The notes beneath the pieces are model-generated. The model did not search any database. It was not told the origin of the DNA and saw only the letters and a list, made by a program, of their open reading frames with translations. Shown one piece after another: positions 10,195 through 18,282 of a stretch of DNA of 64,000 nt. The position numbers were made by a program, and so were the translations under genes. The stretch comes from Peptostreptococcus russellii (GTDB taxonomy: Bacteria > Bacillota > Clostridia > Peptostreptococcales > Peptostreptococcaceae): contig NZ_JYGE01000004.1 in NCBI RefSeq assembly GCF_003012055.1, positions 62,001-126,000 of the forward strand, written 5' to 3'. Position 1 is the first letter of the stretch. Each line of letters begins with the position of its first letter.

Positions 10195-10638
10195 CTAATT
10201 TTCTTCCTTTCCACTTTTTAATAAATAAATACAGAGTAATAAAGTTCCAATGACTACAAATACATCTGCTATATTGAATACGTAATTCCAAATAAATCTA
10301 AAATCGAAAAAATCTACTACATAGCCCATCTTTACTCTATCTATTAAGTTGCCAATAGCTCCTGCTATGATTAGGCAAATTGATATTTTAGCAAGTTTAG
10401 AGGTCTCTGATTTATGTATATATACCAGGCCAACAACAGTCACAATAACTGCTACTATTATGAAAAATACTTGCATATTTTCAAATAAGCCAAATGCTGC
10501 TCCACGATTTTCAACATAAGTAAGATGAAATACTCCATCTAAAATTGCAACACTATTTCCATACTCCAAAAAATTCTGCATAAAAACCTTGGATACTTGA
10601 TCTAGCAACACCAAAATTACTATAAAAATTTCGTACAT
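10195..10638 (-). CDS. lspA: Lipoprotein signal peptidase (signal peptidase II)
   Basis: Membrane aspartic protease that removes the signal peptide from diacylglyceryl-modified prolipoproteins. Four hydrophobic segments are visible in 147 residues. The family motifs are present: the NRGAAFG region, and the two catalytic aspartate blocks GNLIDRVKMGYVVDF and FNIADVFVVIG. The start ATG at 10638 has a weak GGAG site. First gene of the lspA-rluD-pyrR-rqcH run, downstream of the trpS terminator. Confidence 0.95.
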   Translation of the reverse strand: MYEIFIVILVLLDQVSKVFMQNFLEYGNSVAILDGVFHLTYVENRGAAFGLFENMQVFFIIVAVIVTVVGLVYIHKSETSKLAKISICLIIAGAIGNLIDRVKMGYVVDFFDFRFIWNYVFNIADVFVVIGTLLLCIYLLKSGKEEN

Positions 10639-10733
10639 AAAAACTCCTTTATCTACATCTAAGCTTTCATAATCACACTAAAGCCTTGATTTTATGTGAT
10701 TGCATAATAGTCCATAATAAATTATTATACCAT

Positions 10734-10776
10734 AAAAAATAAAAGTATCGGTCTAATTGCGATACTTTTATTTTTT
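10734..10776 (-). terminator. Rho-independent terminator after trpS
   Basis: An AT-rich inverted repeat with a core of AAAAGTATCG paired to CGATACTTTT around a nine-base loop, with T tracts on both sides. It lies between the trpS stop and lspA and probably ends the trpS transcript; the flanks would allow termination in either direction. Confidence 0.75.
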
Positions 10777-10866
10777 ATATTTTTAAATTATTTTAATGCT
10801 TTAATAGTAATTAAACACAGATAATTTATAATCTTATCAACTCTTGTCCTTATAAATTATTGATTA

Positions 10867-11874
10867 CTAATAGTTTCTTTTTACAAAACCTATTTTATCA
10901 TATACTGCATCTAAAGTTTCTTTCGCTCTCTTTTCTGCCTTCTGAGCACCCTTTACATAAATACTTTCTAGGTAATCTCTATTATCTAAAAGATAATTAT
11001 ACTGTTCTCTCATTGGTCTAAGAGATTCAACTACTGCCTCTGCCATTTCCTTCTTGAAAGCACCATATCCCTTACCTTCATACATATCTACTATCTGTTC
11101 TACAGTTTGATCAGTTAAAGCAGAATATATATTTATTAAGTTTCTAAGACCTGGCTGTTCATCACTATAATTAACAACGCCAACTGAGTCAGTAACAGCC
11201 TTTTTAATTTTCTTTGCTGTACTATCAGCACTTTCAGCTAAAAGTATATATCCATTTTCATTAGAATCTGACTTGCTCATCTTCTTTAGTGGTTCCTGAA
11301 GACTCATCACTCTAGATGTACCCTTTGGATAGTAGCCTTCTGGTACTACAAAAGTATCAGAAAATCTATTGTTGAATCTTTCAGCTAGATCTCTAGCCAA
11401 CTCCATATGTTGCTTTTGATCATCACCTACAGGCACTACATCTGCCTTGTATAAAAGAATATCTGAAGCCATAAGTACTGGGTATGTAAATAGACCTGCA
11501 TTAAGATTAGCCTCACTCTTTTTTGACTTATCCTTATACTGTGTCATTCTACTAAGTTCGCCCATGTAAGTCATAGTGCTTAATACCCAATTAAGTTCAG
11601 CATGTTGTGGTACATGTGATTGTATAAATATTGTGTTTAAGTCAGGGTCTATTCCACAAGCTATAAACTGTGCTAATAGCTCTATTGTTTGTCTTCTAAG
11701 TACTTCTGGATCTTGAGGTACTGTTATAGCATGCATATTTACCATACTGAAATAACAGTCAAAATCATGTTGTAAATCAGTCCAACTTTTTAGAGCCCCT
11801 AAATAATTACCTAATGTCATCTTTCCAGACGGTTGAACACCACTGAATATTACTTTCTTTCCTTCTCCACTCAT
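10867..11874 (-). CDS. trpS: Tryptophan-tRNA ligase
   Basis: Class I aminoacyl-tRNA synthetase that charges tRNA-Trp. The HIGH-like motif appears as GVQPSGKMTLGNYLGAL at residues 13-29 and the KMSKS signature as PLKKMSKSDSNENGY near 195. Length of 335 residues is standard. The ATG at 11874 follows GGAGAG. It is a single-gene unit with its own sigma-A promoter; I looked for a tryptophan T-box in the leader and found none. Confidence 0.96.
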   Translation of the reverse strand: MSGEGKKVIFSGVQPSGKMTLGNYLGALKSWTDLQHDFDCYFSMVNMHAITVPQDPEVLRRQTIELLAQFIACGIDPDLNTIFIQSHVPQHAELNWVLSTMTYMGELSRMTQYKDKSKKSEANLNAGLFTYPVLMASDILLYKADVVPVGDDQKQHMELARDLAERFNNRFSDTFVVPEGYYPKGTSRVMSLQEPLKKMSKSDSNENGYILLAESADSTAKKIKKAVTDSVGVVNYSDEQPGLRNLINIYSALTDQTVEQIVDMYEGKGYGAFKKEMAEAVVESLRPMREQYNYLLDNRDYLESIYVKGAQKAEKRAKETLDAVYDKIGFVKRNY

Positions 11875-11940
11875 ATCATTCTCTCCTTATATAGTTATTT
11901 CAGAACCTATATAATATATTAAAAGTTTTTACCTAAATTC

Positions 11941-11969
11941 ATTATATACTTCTTTAAAAAATGTGTCAA
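11941..11969 (-). promoter_or_regulatory. Sigma-A promoter of trpS
   Basis: On the minus strand TTGACA is followed after exactly 17 bases by TATAAT, both perfect consensus hexamers. It lies 67 bases upstream of the trpS start codon. Confidence 0.85.
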
Positions 11970-12020
11970 TATTTGGGCTAATATAGCTATATGATGTTCG
12001 ATTAGATTATATAGCTATTA

Positions 12021-12060
12021 AATAAGGGATTTATAATCTCATGATTATAAATCCCTTATT
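12021..12060. other. Perfect 18-bp stem-loop upstream of the trpS promoter
   Basis: AATAAGGGATTTATAATC pairs perfectly with its complement around a four-base loop. Neither side carries a strong T tract. It lies between the terminator of the TSUP transporter gene and the trpS promoter, so it may be a second termination or insulation element. No function is evident. Confidence 0.5.
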
Positions 12061-12153
12061 CTAAGTAAATATTTTTATGCTATTTTTTTAATATTTTTAA
12101 TACTTCATTCAATATTGTTTTTCCCCTGATATCCTTTTATTAAGCTTTTACAT

Positions 12154-12213
12154 AAAAAATAGACATCTTTAAGATTAGATTGTGCAAAATCACAAACTAA
12201 TAAAAGATGTCTA
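12154..12213 (-). terminator. Terminator after the first TSUP transporter gene
   Basis: A long stem: TAGACATCTTT at 12160-12170 pairs with AAAGATGTCTA at 12203-12213, with a second stem (ATTAGaTTGTG with CACAAaCTAAT) inside it. In the minus direction it is followed by TTTTTTA, giving a classic intrinsic terminator. Confidence 0.8.
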
Positions 12214-12252
12214 CTTAACTGATTATATATTTTTAAAAAATTGTAATATTAC

Positions 12253-13152
12253 TTACACTGTTTCTGCATTTATTTCATTCTGTGAAGATTTGTTTTTAAA
12301 AGCAGCCTTTAACATCATGAATGATGTTACAGCAACTACTATTATTACTAATACCTTCAACTTTTCTATTGGAAGTCCCTTTACAAAGAATGCCGCTATA
12401 AATACACCTACCATACCTGCTAGCGATATTATTACTGAATTCTTCTTAGCATATGCATCTTCCTTAACAAACTTAGCTGATGCAACTGGCATAAGTAGTG
12501 CACATGATCCCATCATTATCGGGAAAGCTGCTGATGGATCCATTCCCATTGAATATACTACTACCATTGCTGGAGCATATAGACCTATACCTGCTGTCAT
12601 TAAAGCACCTAGTACAAAGAATAGTACTATTGCTACTATTAACTTAACTCCATGAAGACCTAGTGCTGTTCCACCTATTGGTAATACATTTAATGTTGAT
12701 AATAATAACATTACTGCTGAAATCAACAGTGCAATACCCATTATTATCTGTATTTTTCTTTCATCAGTCTTAGCTATTACTCCAGCACCTAGGTATGATC
12801 CTACTACTGCTGCAGCAATTAGAGATACCAATGTTATTGGTTCAACCTTTGTAGCCTGTATAAATATTATTGCCTCACAAAGTACTGGTAAAGTACATGA
12901 AACATTAAGAGTAGCAGGTATCTGCTTATCTTTTATATTACTCTTAAAAGCTTTAAATAAAAATACTGTTGGAGCAAATGCACCAATTCCTAGTGTATCA
13001 AAGAAATTAGTAGAGAAACCTATTATAGCTGGCTTCCATGCCTTTTCTTCCTCTAATCTACCTTCTTTTTTCGCCTTAAATATATCCTTGAAAAATACTA
13101 TTGCGAATCCTACTACTGCAACATATAGTAATATCTGTAATACCTTTATCAT
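12253..13152 (-). CDS. TSUP-family (TauE/SafE) membrane transporter, copy 1
   Basis: Polytopic membrane protein of the sulfite-exporter family (TSUP), whose members move sulfite, sulfoacetate, taurine-related or other organic anions. It has about eight hydrophobic segments in 299 residues and the repeated family motifs GFSTNFFDTLGIGAFAPT and GLYAPAMVVVYSMGMDPSAA. It is a close paralogue of the gene at 15662, sharing a nearly identical central stretch. Codons favour AAG and other highly expressed choices. It lies in the same block as mtnN and yeiH; the substrate is unknown. Confidence 0.83.
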   Translation of the reverse strand: MIKVLQILLYVAVVGFAIVFFKDIFKAKKEGRLEEEKAWKPAIIGFSTNFFDTLGIGAFAPTVFLFKAFKSNIKDKQIPATLNVSCTLPVLCEAIIFIQATKVEPITLVSLIAAAVVGSYLGAGVIAKTDERKIQIIMGIALLISAVMLLLSTLNVLPIGGTALGLHGVKLIVAIVLFFVLGALMTAGIGLYAPAMVVVYSMGMDPSAAFPIMMGSCALLMPVASAKFVKEDAYAKKNSVIISLAGMVGVFIAAFFVKGLPIEKLKVLVIIVVAVTSFMMLKAAFKNKSSQNEINAETV

Positions 13153-13394
13153 TTTCTTCTAACCCTTCCTTTTAAACTAAACCTAATTAAATTTATTTTG
13201 CCAAATAAATTATTCCTATAATTTCCAATTTTTTCTCTAAGCAAGGATATGACTATATGAATTTGCATAAAAATAAAACACCCCACTTAATCATCAATCT
13301 ATAAGTCTTTATATATTGATTTTCAGAAAAGTATTTTACTTTTTAAAAAACTATCAAATATATGCTTTTATAATCTTATAAAACTATTAAATTG

Positions 13395-14093
13395 TTATAA
13401 TCTCTTCAACATATTTACTACCATTTCTTTTGAGTTTATGGCAGCAATTTTGACAAATTCATCATATGTCATATCTGCTGAACTATCAGCTTTATCAGAT
13501 ATTGCGCGTATTATAACAAATGGAACTTCATTTAAATAGGCTACATGAGCTATAGCTCCACCTTCCATTTCGCAGCAATATCCATTAAAATCATTCTTTA
13601 AAACATTTTTTGTTTCATTATCAGCTACAAATTGATCACCTGTAACTACTCTGCCTTTGTAGGCTTTGAATTTTAAATCTTCTTCAAGAAAAGCATCGTA
13701 TGCTGCTTTTATCATTCTTTCATCAGATTTAAACACAGAAGTTTTCATTCTAGGTATAGTACCTTTTGGATCTCCCAATGGAGAAGCATCTACATCATAT
13801 TCTATAGCATCTGTAGAGATAACTATATCATTAATATTTAACTTATCATGCAAAGCTCCTGCTACTCCAGTATTGATTACTGAGTCTACATTAAATTCAC
13901 TTATTAATATCTGTGTACACATAGCTGCATTTACCTTAGCTATGCCACATTCTACTATAGCAACTTCTTTTCCTTCAATAACCCCTTCTTCAACAGATAG
14001 ACCTGCTATCTTTGTAGTTTTTCTGTTTATTAGCATCGAAGTAAGTTCTTTTACCTCTTCTTCCATTGCTCCTATTATACCTATCTTTTTCAT
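13395..14093 (-). CDS. mtnN: 5'-methylthioadenosine/S-adenosylhomocysteine nucleosidase
   Basis: Cleaves adenine from MTA and SAH, recycling by-products of SAM use. The start MKKIGIIGAMEEEVKEL is the family opening; GVAGALHDKLNINDIVIS, the FVADNE region and CCEMEGGAIAHVAY with its conserved MEG, plus the catalytic aspartate in RAISDKAD, are all present. I prefer ATG 14093; an in-frame ATG at 14099 gives two more residues. A perfect hairpin separates the obvious ribosome site from the start. 232 residues, normal length. Confidence 0.94.
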   Translation of the reverse strand: MKKIGIIGAMEEEVKELTSMLINRKTTKIAGLSVEEGVIEGKEVAIVECGIAKVNAAMCTQILISEFNVDSVINTGVAGALHDKLNINDIVISTDAIEYDVDASPLGDPKGTIPRMKTSVFKSDERMIKAAYDAFLEEDLKFKAYKGRVVTGDQFVADNETKNVLKNDFNGYCCEMEGGAIAHVAYLNEVPFVIIRAISDKADSSADMTYDEFVKIAAINSKEMVVNMLKRL

Positions 14094-14100
14094 GCGCATC

Positions 14101-14119
14101 AGTATACTAAAAGTATACT
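14101..14119 (-). promoter_or_regulatory. Hairpin between ribosome site and mtnN start
   Basis: Two copies of the self-complementary octamer AGTATACT separated by three bases form an eight-base-pair hairpin. It sits between GGGAGTGAG (best ribosome site) and the mtnN ATG. It could bring the site closer to the start, block it, or be a repressor operator. Confidence 0.45.
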
Positions 14120-14226
14120 TTACTCACTCCCTTCTATGTTTGTAGTTGTTTTCGTGTTAATGGAAATATTAAACTATATTACCATTTTAATAATCCATAT
14201 TTATAACTAATTTTATATAGATTATT

Positions 14227-14272
14227 ATTTGTGTTTGTGTGTTTGTGTGTTTGTGTGTTTTGTGTTTTTTAT
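14227..14272. repeat. GT-rich simple repeat
   Basis: Repeated TTTGTGTG units, about five in a row, in the short gap between mtnN and the yeiH-like gene. Low-complexity sequence that could vary in copy number. Confidence 0.7.
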
Positions 14273-14293
14273 ATTAAATGCAATTCTCTACAC

Positions 14294-15349
14294 CTACAAT
14301 AGGCCAGTGAATTTCTGCATCAATAAACTTACTAATATTATTCCTACCCAACAGAATGATCCAAGTAATATTGGCTTTCCACCTGTCTTTATTAACTTAA
14401 CTATATCTGTATTAAGACCTATTGCTCCCATTGCCATCACTATAAAGAATTTACTTACAGTTTTCATCAATGAGAAAAATTCTGGAATCAAATTAGCTAA
14501 GCCACCTGATATTATACCACTACTTATCATAGATTGAAATACTGTTGTAATAATTGAGCAAAGAACAAAATATATTATAAATGAAGGTACCATTTTACTT
14601 ATTTTGTAAGCTCCTACTCTTGAGCCCTTAGACTCTTTCTTAGAGTAGTATAGTGATAGGAAGAATGTTATTGGTATTATTGCCAAAGTTCTTGTTAACT
14701 TAACCACTGTAGCTGAATCCAATACCATTGTTCCTGTTTGGTGCATACTGTCCCAAGATGACGCCGCTGCAGTTACAGAAGACGTATCATTTATTGCTGT
14801 TCCTGCAAATACTGCAAATCCTTGATTACTTAGCCCAATCAAATCTCCTATAGTTGGAAATATTAGAGCCGCTATTATGTTAAAGAAAAATATTACTGAT
14901 ATAGCCTGCGCTATTTCATCACTATCTGCATCTATTACAGGAGCTGTAGCCGCAATTGCAGACCCTCCACATATGGATGATCCTACACCTACCAATATTG
15001 ATATTTTCTGCGGAATATTCATCTTCTTACTCAAGAAGTATGAAATTATCAAAGATGTGGCAATCGTACATACAATTATTGGCAATGAAGCCTTACCAAC
15101 CTTGACTATCATCTGCAGATTTAGACCAAATCCTAATAAAATTACTGCATATTGTAACACTTTTTTTGATACAAAATTTATACCACCTTGAAATCTTTCT
15201 TTCTTTTCATTCATTATTGTTCCAACAATTATACCTATAATTATAGAAAATACAGGCCCCCCAATTATCGGAAACATTTTCCCTAAAAACCAAGCTGGAA
15301 TAGACATTAAAAAACAGAATATAATTCCTTGATACTTATTTTCTGACAT
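14294..15349 (-). CDS. YeiH/YeeE-type putative exporter (UPF0324 family)
   Basis: Integral membrane protein of the YeiH family (Pfam Cons_hypoth698), often annotated as putative sulfate exporter. About ten hydrophobic segments in 351 residues. Conserved landmarks are GVGSSICGGSAIAATAPVI, AGTAINDTSSVTAA and MGAIGLNTD. The ATG at 15349 follows a GGGGGAG site. Standing between two TSUP transporters suggests a sulfur-compound or related anion role, but the substrate is not established. Confidence 0.82.
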   Translation of the reverse strand: MSENKYQGIIFCFLMSIPAWFLGKMFPIIGGPVFSIIIGIIVGTIMNEKKERFQGGINFVSKKVLQYAVILLGFGLNLQMIVKVGKASLPIIVCTIATSLIISYFLSKKMNIPQKISILVGVGSSICGGSAIAATAPVIDADSDEIAQAISVIFFFNIIAALIFPTIGDLIGLSNQGFAVFAGTAINDTSSVTAAASSWDSMHQTGTMVLDSATVVKLTRTLAIIPITFFLSLYYSKKESKGSRVGAYKISKMVPSFIIYFVLCSIITTVFQSMISSGIISGGLANLIPEFFSLMKTVSKFFIVMAMGAIGLNTDIVKLIKTGGKPILLGSFCWVGIILVSLLMQKFTGLL

Positions 15350-15390
15350 GAATTTCTCCCCCTTCCTCTTACTATGTTCAATACATATCT

Positions 15391-15419
15391 ATTTTACATT
15401 TCATTAGAGAAAAATTCAA
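15391..15419 (-). promoter_or_regulatory. Probable sigma-A promoter of the yeiH-like gene
   Basis: TTGAAT, a 17-base spacer and TAAAAT on the minus strand, 42 bases upstream of the start. Rest of the 15350-15601 gap shows nothing else I recognise. Confidence 0.5.
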
Positions 15420-15601
15420 TGATTTAAGCAAATATTTTTATATAGTTTATAAAATAACAGCAAAATGATTATATGAATTTTTTTATTAATTTATAAACCT
15501 TGTATTTATTGAAATTTCAGTCTTTTGTGTGATTTTAGCTATTATTGTTTTTTTAATTTTTTTATATTTTTAAACCTTAATTAAGTAGTATTTTCTCATC
15601 A

Positions 15602-15634
15602 AAAATACCCTTAGAGGATATATACCTCCAAGGG
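15602..15634 (-). terminator. Terminator after the second TSUP gene
   Basis: CCCTTaGAGG pairs with CCTCcAAGGG around a seven-base loop; in the minus direction it is followed by TATTTTTG. Ends the prd-distal transporter transcript. Confidence 0.75.
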
Positions 15635-15661
15635 CATTAATAATTATTATGAATAAGTAGA

Positions 15662-16552
15662 TTAACTTACTTTTGGCTCTTTTGGTTTTTTATTTGTAAA
15701 TGCTGCCTTAAGCATCATGAATGCTGTAACAGTAACAACTATTATAACTAATATTGTTAATTTTTCTGTTGGTAAGCTCTTTACAAAGAATGCAGCTATA
15801 AATACACCTACTAAACCGCTTATTGCGATTATAAAAGCATTCTTCTTAGCATATGCATCTTCCTTAACGAACTTAGCTGATGCAACTGGCATAAGTAGTG
15901 CACATGATCCCATCATTATTGGGAAAGCTGCTGATGGATCCATTCCCATTGAGTATACTACTACCATTGCTGGAGCATATAGACCTATACCTGCTGTCAT
16001 CAACGCACCTAGTACGAAGAATATTGCGATACCAGCTATTAGCTTTCCGCCGTGTAGTCCAAGAGCTGTTCCTCCAATTGGAACAATTCCTAATACTGAT
16101 AATAAGAATAAAAGTGCTGATGCTAAAAGTGCAAATCCCATAATTAACTGTATATTTCTTTCATTTAATTTAGATATAATACCAGCTCCTACGTATGAAC
16201 CAACTACAGCTGAAGCTATTAAAGATACCAATGTTATTGGTTCAACATTAGTTGCCTGTATAAATATAATTGCTTCGAACATAACAGGTAGTGCATCTGC
16301 TGCATTTAGAGTAGCAGGTATTTGCTTATCATTTATATTGTGTTTAAATGCTTTGAAAAAGAACACTGTAGGTGCAAATGAACCTATACCAAGTGTATCA
16401 AAGAAATTTGTAATAAAACCTGTAGCTACTGGTTTCCAAATTTTTTCTTCTTCTAATCTATCTTCTTTCTTTGCTTTAAATACATCTCTAAAGAATATTA
16501 TTGCATAAATAATAAATGCCGCATACAATAATATTTGAAGTGCTTTAATCAT
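15662..16552 (-). CDS. TSUP-family (TauE/SafE) membrane transporter, copy 2
   Basis: Paralogue of the transporter at 12253: 296 residues, the same segment pattern, and the same blocks GIGSFAPTVFFFKAF and GLYAPAMVVVYSMGMDPSAA. About 160 bases (15840-16000) differ from copy 1 at only three positions. It lies directly downstream of prdF in the same direction, separated by two hairpins, and may be partly co-transcribed with the prd operon. Strong ribosome site GAGGAAATCG before ATG 16552. Substrate unknown; proximity to prd may indicate a role tied to proline or selenium metabolism, which is speculation. Confidence 0.83.
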   Translation of the reverse strand: MIKALQILLYAAFIIYAIIFFRDVFKAKKEDRLEEEKIWKPVATGFITNFFDTLGIGSFAPTVFFFKAFKHNINDKQIPATLNAADALPVMFEAIIFIQATNVEPITLVSLIASAVVGSYVGAGIISKLNERNIQLIMGFALLASALLFLLSVLGIVPIGGTALGLHGGKLIAGIAIFFVLGALMTAGIGLYAPAMVVVYSMGMDPSAAFPIMMGSCALLMPVASAKFVKEDAYAKKNAFIIAISGLVGVFIAAFFVKSLPTEKLTILVIIVVTVTAFMMLKAAFTNKKPKEPKVS

Positions 16553-16581
16553 AACGATTTCCTCCTCATTTTACAAAGAAT

Positions 16582-16600
16582 CAGGGGGGGAATCCCCCCT
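16582..16600. other. GC-only hairpin between prdF and TSUP copy 2
   Basis: A run of seven G, three bases, and a run of six C form a very stable hairpin in otherwise AT-rich sequence. No T tract follows in the minus direction, so it is not a classic terminator; it may stabilise an mRNA end or block ribosomes or nucleases. Confidence 0.55.
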
Positions 16601-16648
16601 AATTAAATAACTAATTCCAAATAACTTTTCCTTTAAATCGCTAACAAA

Positions 16649-16675
16649 ATAAATTAAGTAACTAGCTTAATTTAT
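16649..16675 (-). terminator. Weak terminator-like hairpin after prdF
   Basis: ATAAATTAAG pairs with CTTAATTTAT around seven bases and is followed in the minus direction by TTTG. AT-rich and probably leaky; it would mark the end of the main prd transcript. Confidence 0.4.
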
Positions 16676-16714
16676 GAATAATTAAATCCTTTGTAAAGTA
16701 ATTTTAAAAGTATC

Positions 16715-17722
16715 TTACTTTAATATAAATCCGTGCTTAACTGGGTCAGTTTCATCTATTACAAAATGGTTGAACCCTGTAATATAAGCTGAACCACTAA
16801 TCTTCGGTATTACTGCATCAAATGTATCAACCTTTGCAGTTCCAACTATTTCACCTTCGAATACTGTTCCTAGGATTGATTCATAAACGAACTTTTCTCC
16901 CATTTTGAACTTACCCTTAGCATATAAAGTAGCAAGCTTAGCACTTGTACCAGTACCACATGGAGATCTATCTACCTGTCCCTGTCCGAATACAACACAG
17001 TTCTTTAATGTAGCACCTGGTGTATCAGTTTCTGACCACCACTCAATTAAGTCTACTGTATGAATATGTGGCATTTCTGGATGCTGAACTGGTATTTCTG
17101 CGTTTATGATATCTCTTAACTGCATACCTAATCTATTTAGTGTATCAGCATTTTCTGGAACTATTTCAACACCTATCTGGTCAACCTTTACTATTGCGAA
17201 GAAACTTCCACCAAATGATATATCAAACTTAATCTTTCCGTATCCTGGAAGTTCTACTTCTTGATCTTCCTTGTATAAGAATGCAGGAACATTTTCAAAT
17301 GATACCTTCTTAGCCTTACCATTTTCTACAGAAACTTCACCCTTGATTATTCCAGCTGGTGCTTCCTGTACTATATGAGTTATAGGTTCATGTACTTCTA
17401 CCATTCCTGTTTCAACAGCTACTGTCATAGCTCCTATTGTTCCGTGGCCACACATATTTAGGTATCCGCCACCATCCATAAAGATGATACCATAATCAGC
17501 TTCTGGGTTTGTAGGCTGAGTTACGATTGAACCGAACATGTCATTATGTCCTCTAGGCTCTAACATTGTTGCTGTTCTTAGATAATCAAGATTATCTTCC
17601 AACCACTGCTTCTTTTCTGGCATTGAGTTTCCAACTATGTTTGGTATACCACCTACTATAATTCTTGTAGCTTCACCAGCAGTATGGGAATCGATTGCAT
17701 GAATACTTCTATTAAATTTCAT
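16715..17722 (-). CDS. prdF: Proline racemase
   Basis: Interconverts L- and D-proline; D-proline is the substrate of the reductase encoded upstream. The two catalytic cysteines are visible: C91 in NMCGHGTIG and C255 in DRSPCGTGTSAK. The N-terminus, RSIHAIDSHTAGEATR, is typical of the family and the length of 335 residues is standard. It is the last gene of the prd operon, 84 bases after prdE, with a GGAGGTAC ribosome site. Codon use is that of a highly expressed gene. Confidence 0.96.
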   Translation of the reverse strand: MKFNRSIHAIDSHTAGEATRIIVGGIPNIVGNSMPEKKQWLEDNLDYLRTATMLEPRGHNDMFGSIVTQPTNPEADYGIIFMDGGGYLNMCGHGTIGAMTVAVETGMVEVHEPITHIVQEAPAGIIKGEVSVENGKAKKVSFENVPAFLYKEDQEVELPGYGKIKFDISFGGSFFAIVKVDQIGVEIVPENADTLNRLGMQLRDIINAEIPVQHPEMPHIHTVDLIEWWSETDTPGATLKNCVVFGQGQVDRSPCGTGTSAKLATLYAKGKFKMGEKFVYESILGTVFEGEIVGTAKVDTFDAVIPKISGSAYITGFNHFVIDETDPVKHGFILK

Positions 17723-17750
17723 AACTATGTACCTCCATTCAATTAATGTT

Positions 17751-17784
17751 ATTAAATTATTAATTTATATTAAATTATTAATTT
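17751..17784. repeat. 18-bp tandem duplication in the prdE-prdF gap
   Basis: ATTAAATTATTAATTT occurs twice, 18 bases apart. Extremely AT-rich; likely simple duplication of spacer DNA. Confidence 0.5.
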
Positions 17785-17806
17785 TTCTAATTTATTTTTT
17801 AATTAA

Positions 17807-18271
17807 CTATTTTTGACGCATTTTAAACTTCAAATATACAAGTGCCTTCCTTGCATCTACTATATCGACATTGTTTTCTCCAACAACCTCTGTTTCAATA
17901 CCTTCTTTGCTCTTGTTTATATCGACAATCGTGTCCATATATTTATTTGTTACTACAAATTTAGCTTGAACACCGTTGAATGTCACTCCAACTGTTGGTA
18001 TACCTCTTTTTCCTATTTCCTCAAAGGTATTGGCATAGTCTACATGAGAATTTCCCCAACCGTCAGAACTCAAAACAACACCGTCTACTCTCATAGCTTC
18101 ACACCATGCAGCAGCTCTCTGACCAACTAAATTTTTATACTTGTTATCATCAGGTGTACCAACTACGATTACACCTACAAAATCAACATCAGTATCTTCT
18201 CCCATAACTTCTACCAATGGGTCTCTAAACATATGTAGTGATGTCTCTTTTGTTGAAGGACCTATACCCAT
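17807..18271 (-). CDS. prdE: Proline reductase-associated protein PrdE (PrdA C-terminal paralogue)
   Basis: 154-residue protein that aligns with the small (C-terminal, 23-kDa type) part of PrdA. It starts MGIGPSTKETSLHMFRDPLV, matching PrdA CIGPASKEMSRHYWREPLV from the self-cleavage cysteine onward, but with methionine in place of that cysteine, so it cannot form a pyruvoyl group. It also shares GKRGIPTVGVTF and the NNKSRQGIE-like end. It follows prdD by 11 bases. In Clostridioides it is part of the prd operon; its function is not established. Confidence 0.88.
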   Translation of the reverse strand: MGIGPSTKETSLHMFRDPLVEVMGEDTDVDFVGVIVVGTPDDNKYKNLVGQRAAAWCEAMRVDGVVLSSDGWGNSHVDYANTFEEIGKRGIPTVGVTFNGVQAKFVVTNKYMDTIVDINKSKEGIETEVVGENNVDIVDARKALVYLKFKMRQK

Positions 18272-18282
18272 TACTACACCCC

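Noticed and set aside
11875-12020. T-box or other tRNA-sensing leader for trpS
   Set aside because: No AGGGTGGNACCGCG element and only about 60 bases between the promoter and the gene.
15717-16508. Long open frame (263 codons) on the plus strand opposite TSUP copy 2
   Set aside because: Antisense to a clear membrane-protein gene, no ribosome site or family features; an effect of biased codons. The same holds for plus-strand frames at 12182-12655 and 13666-14145.
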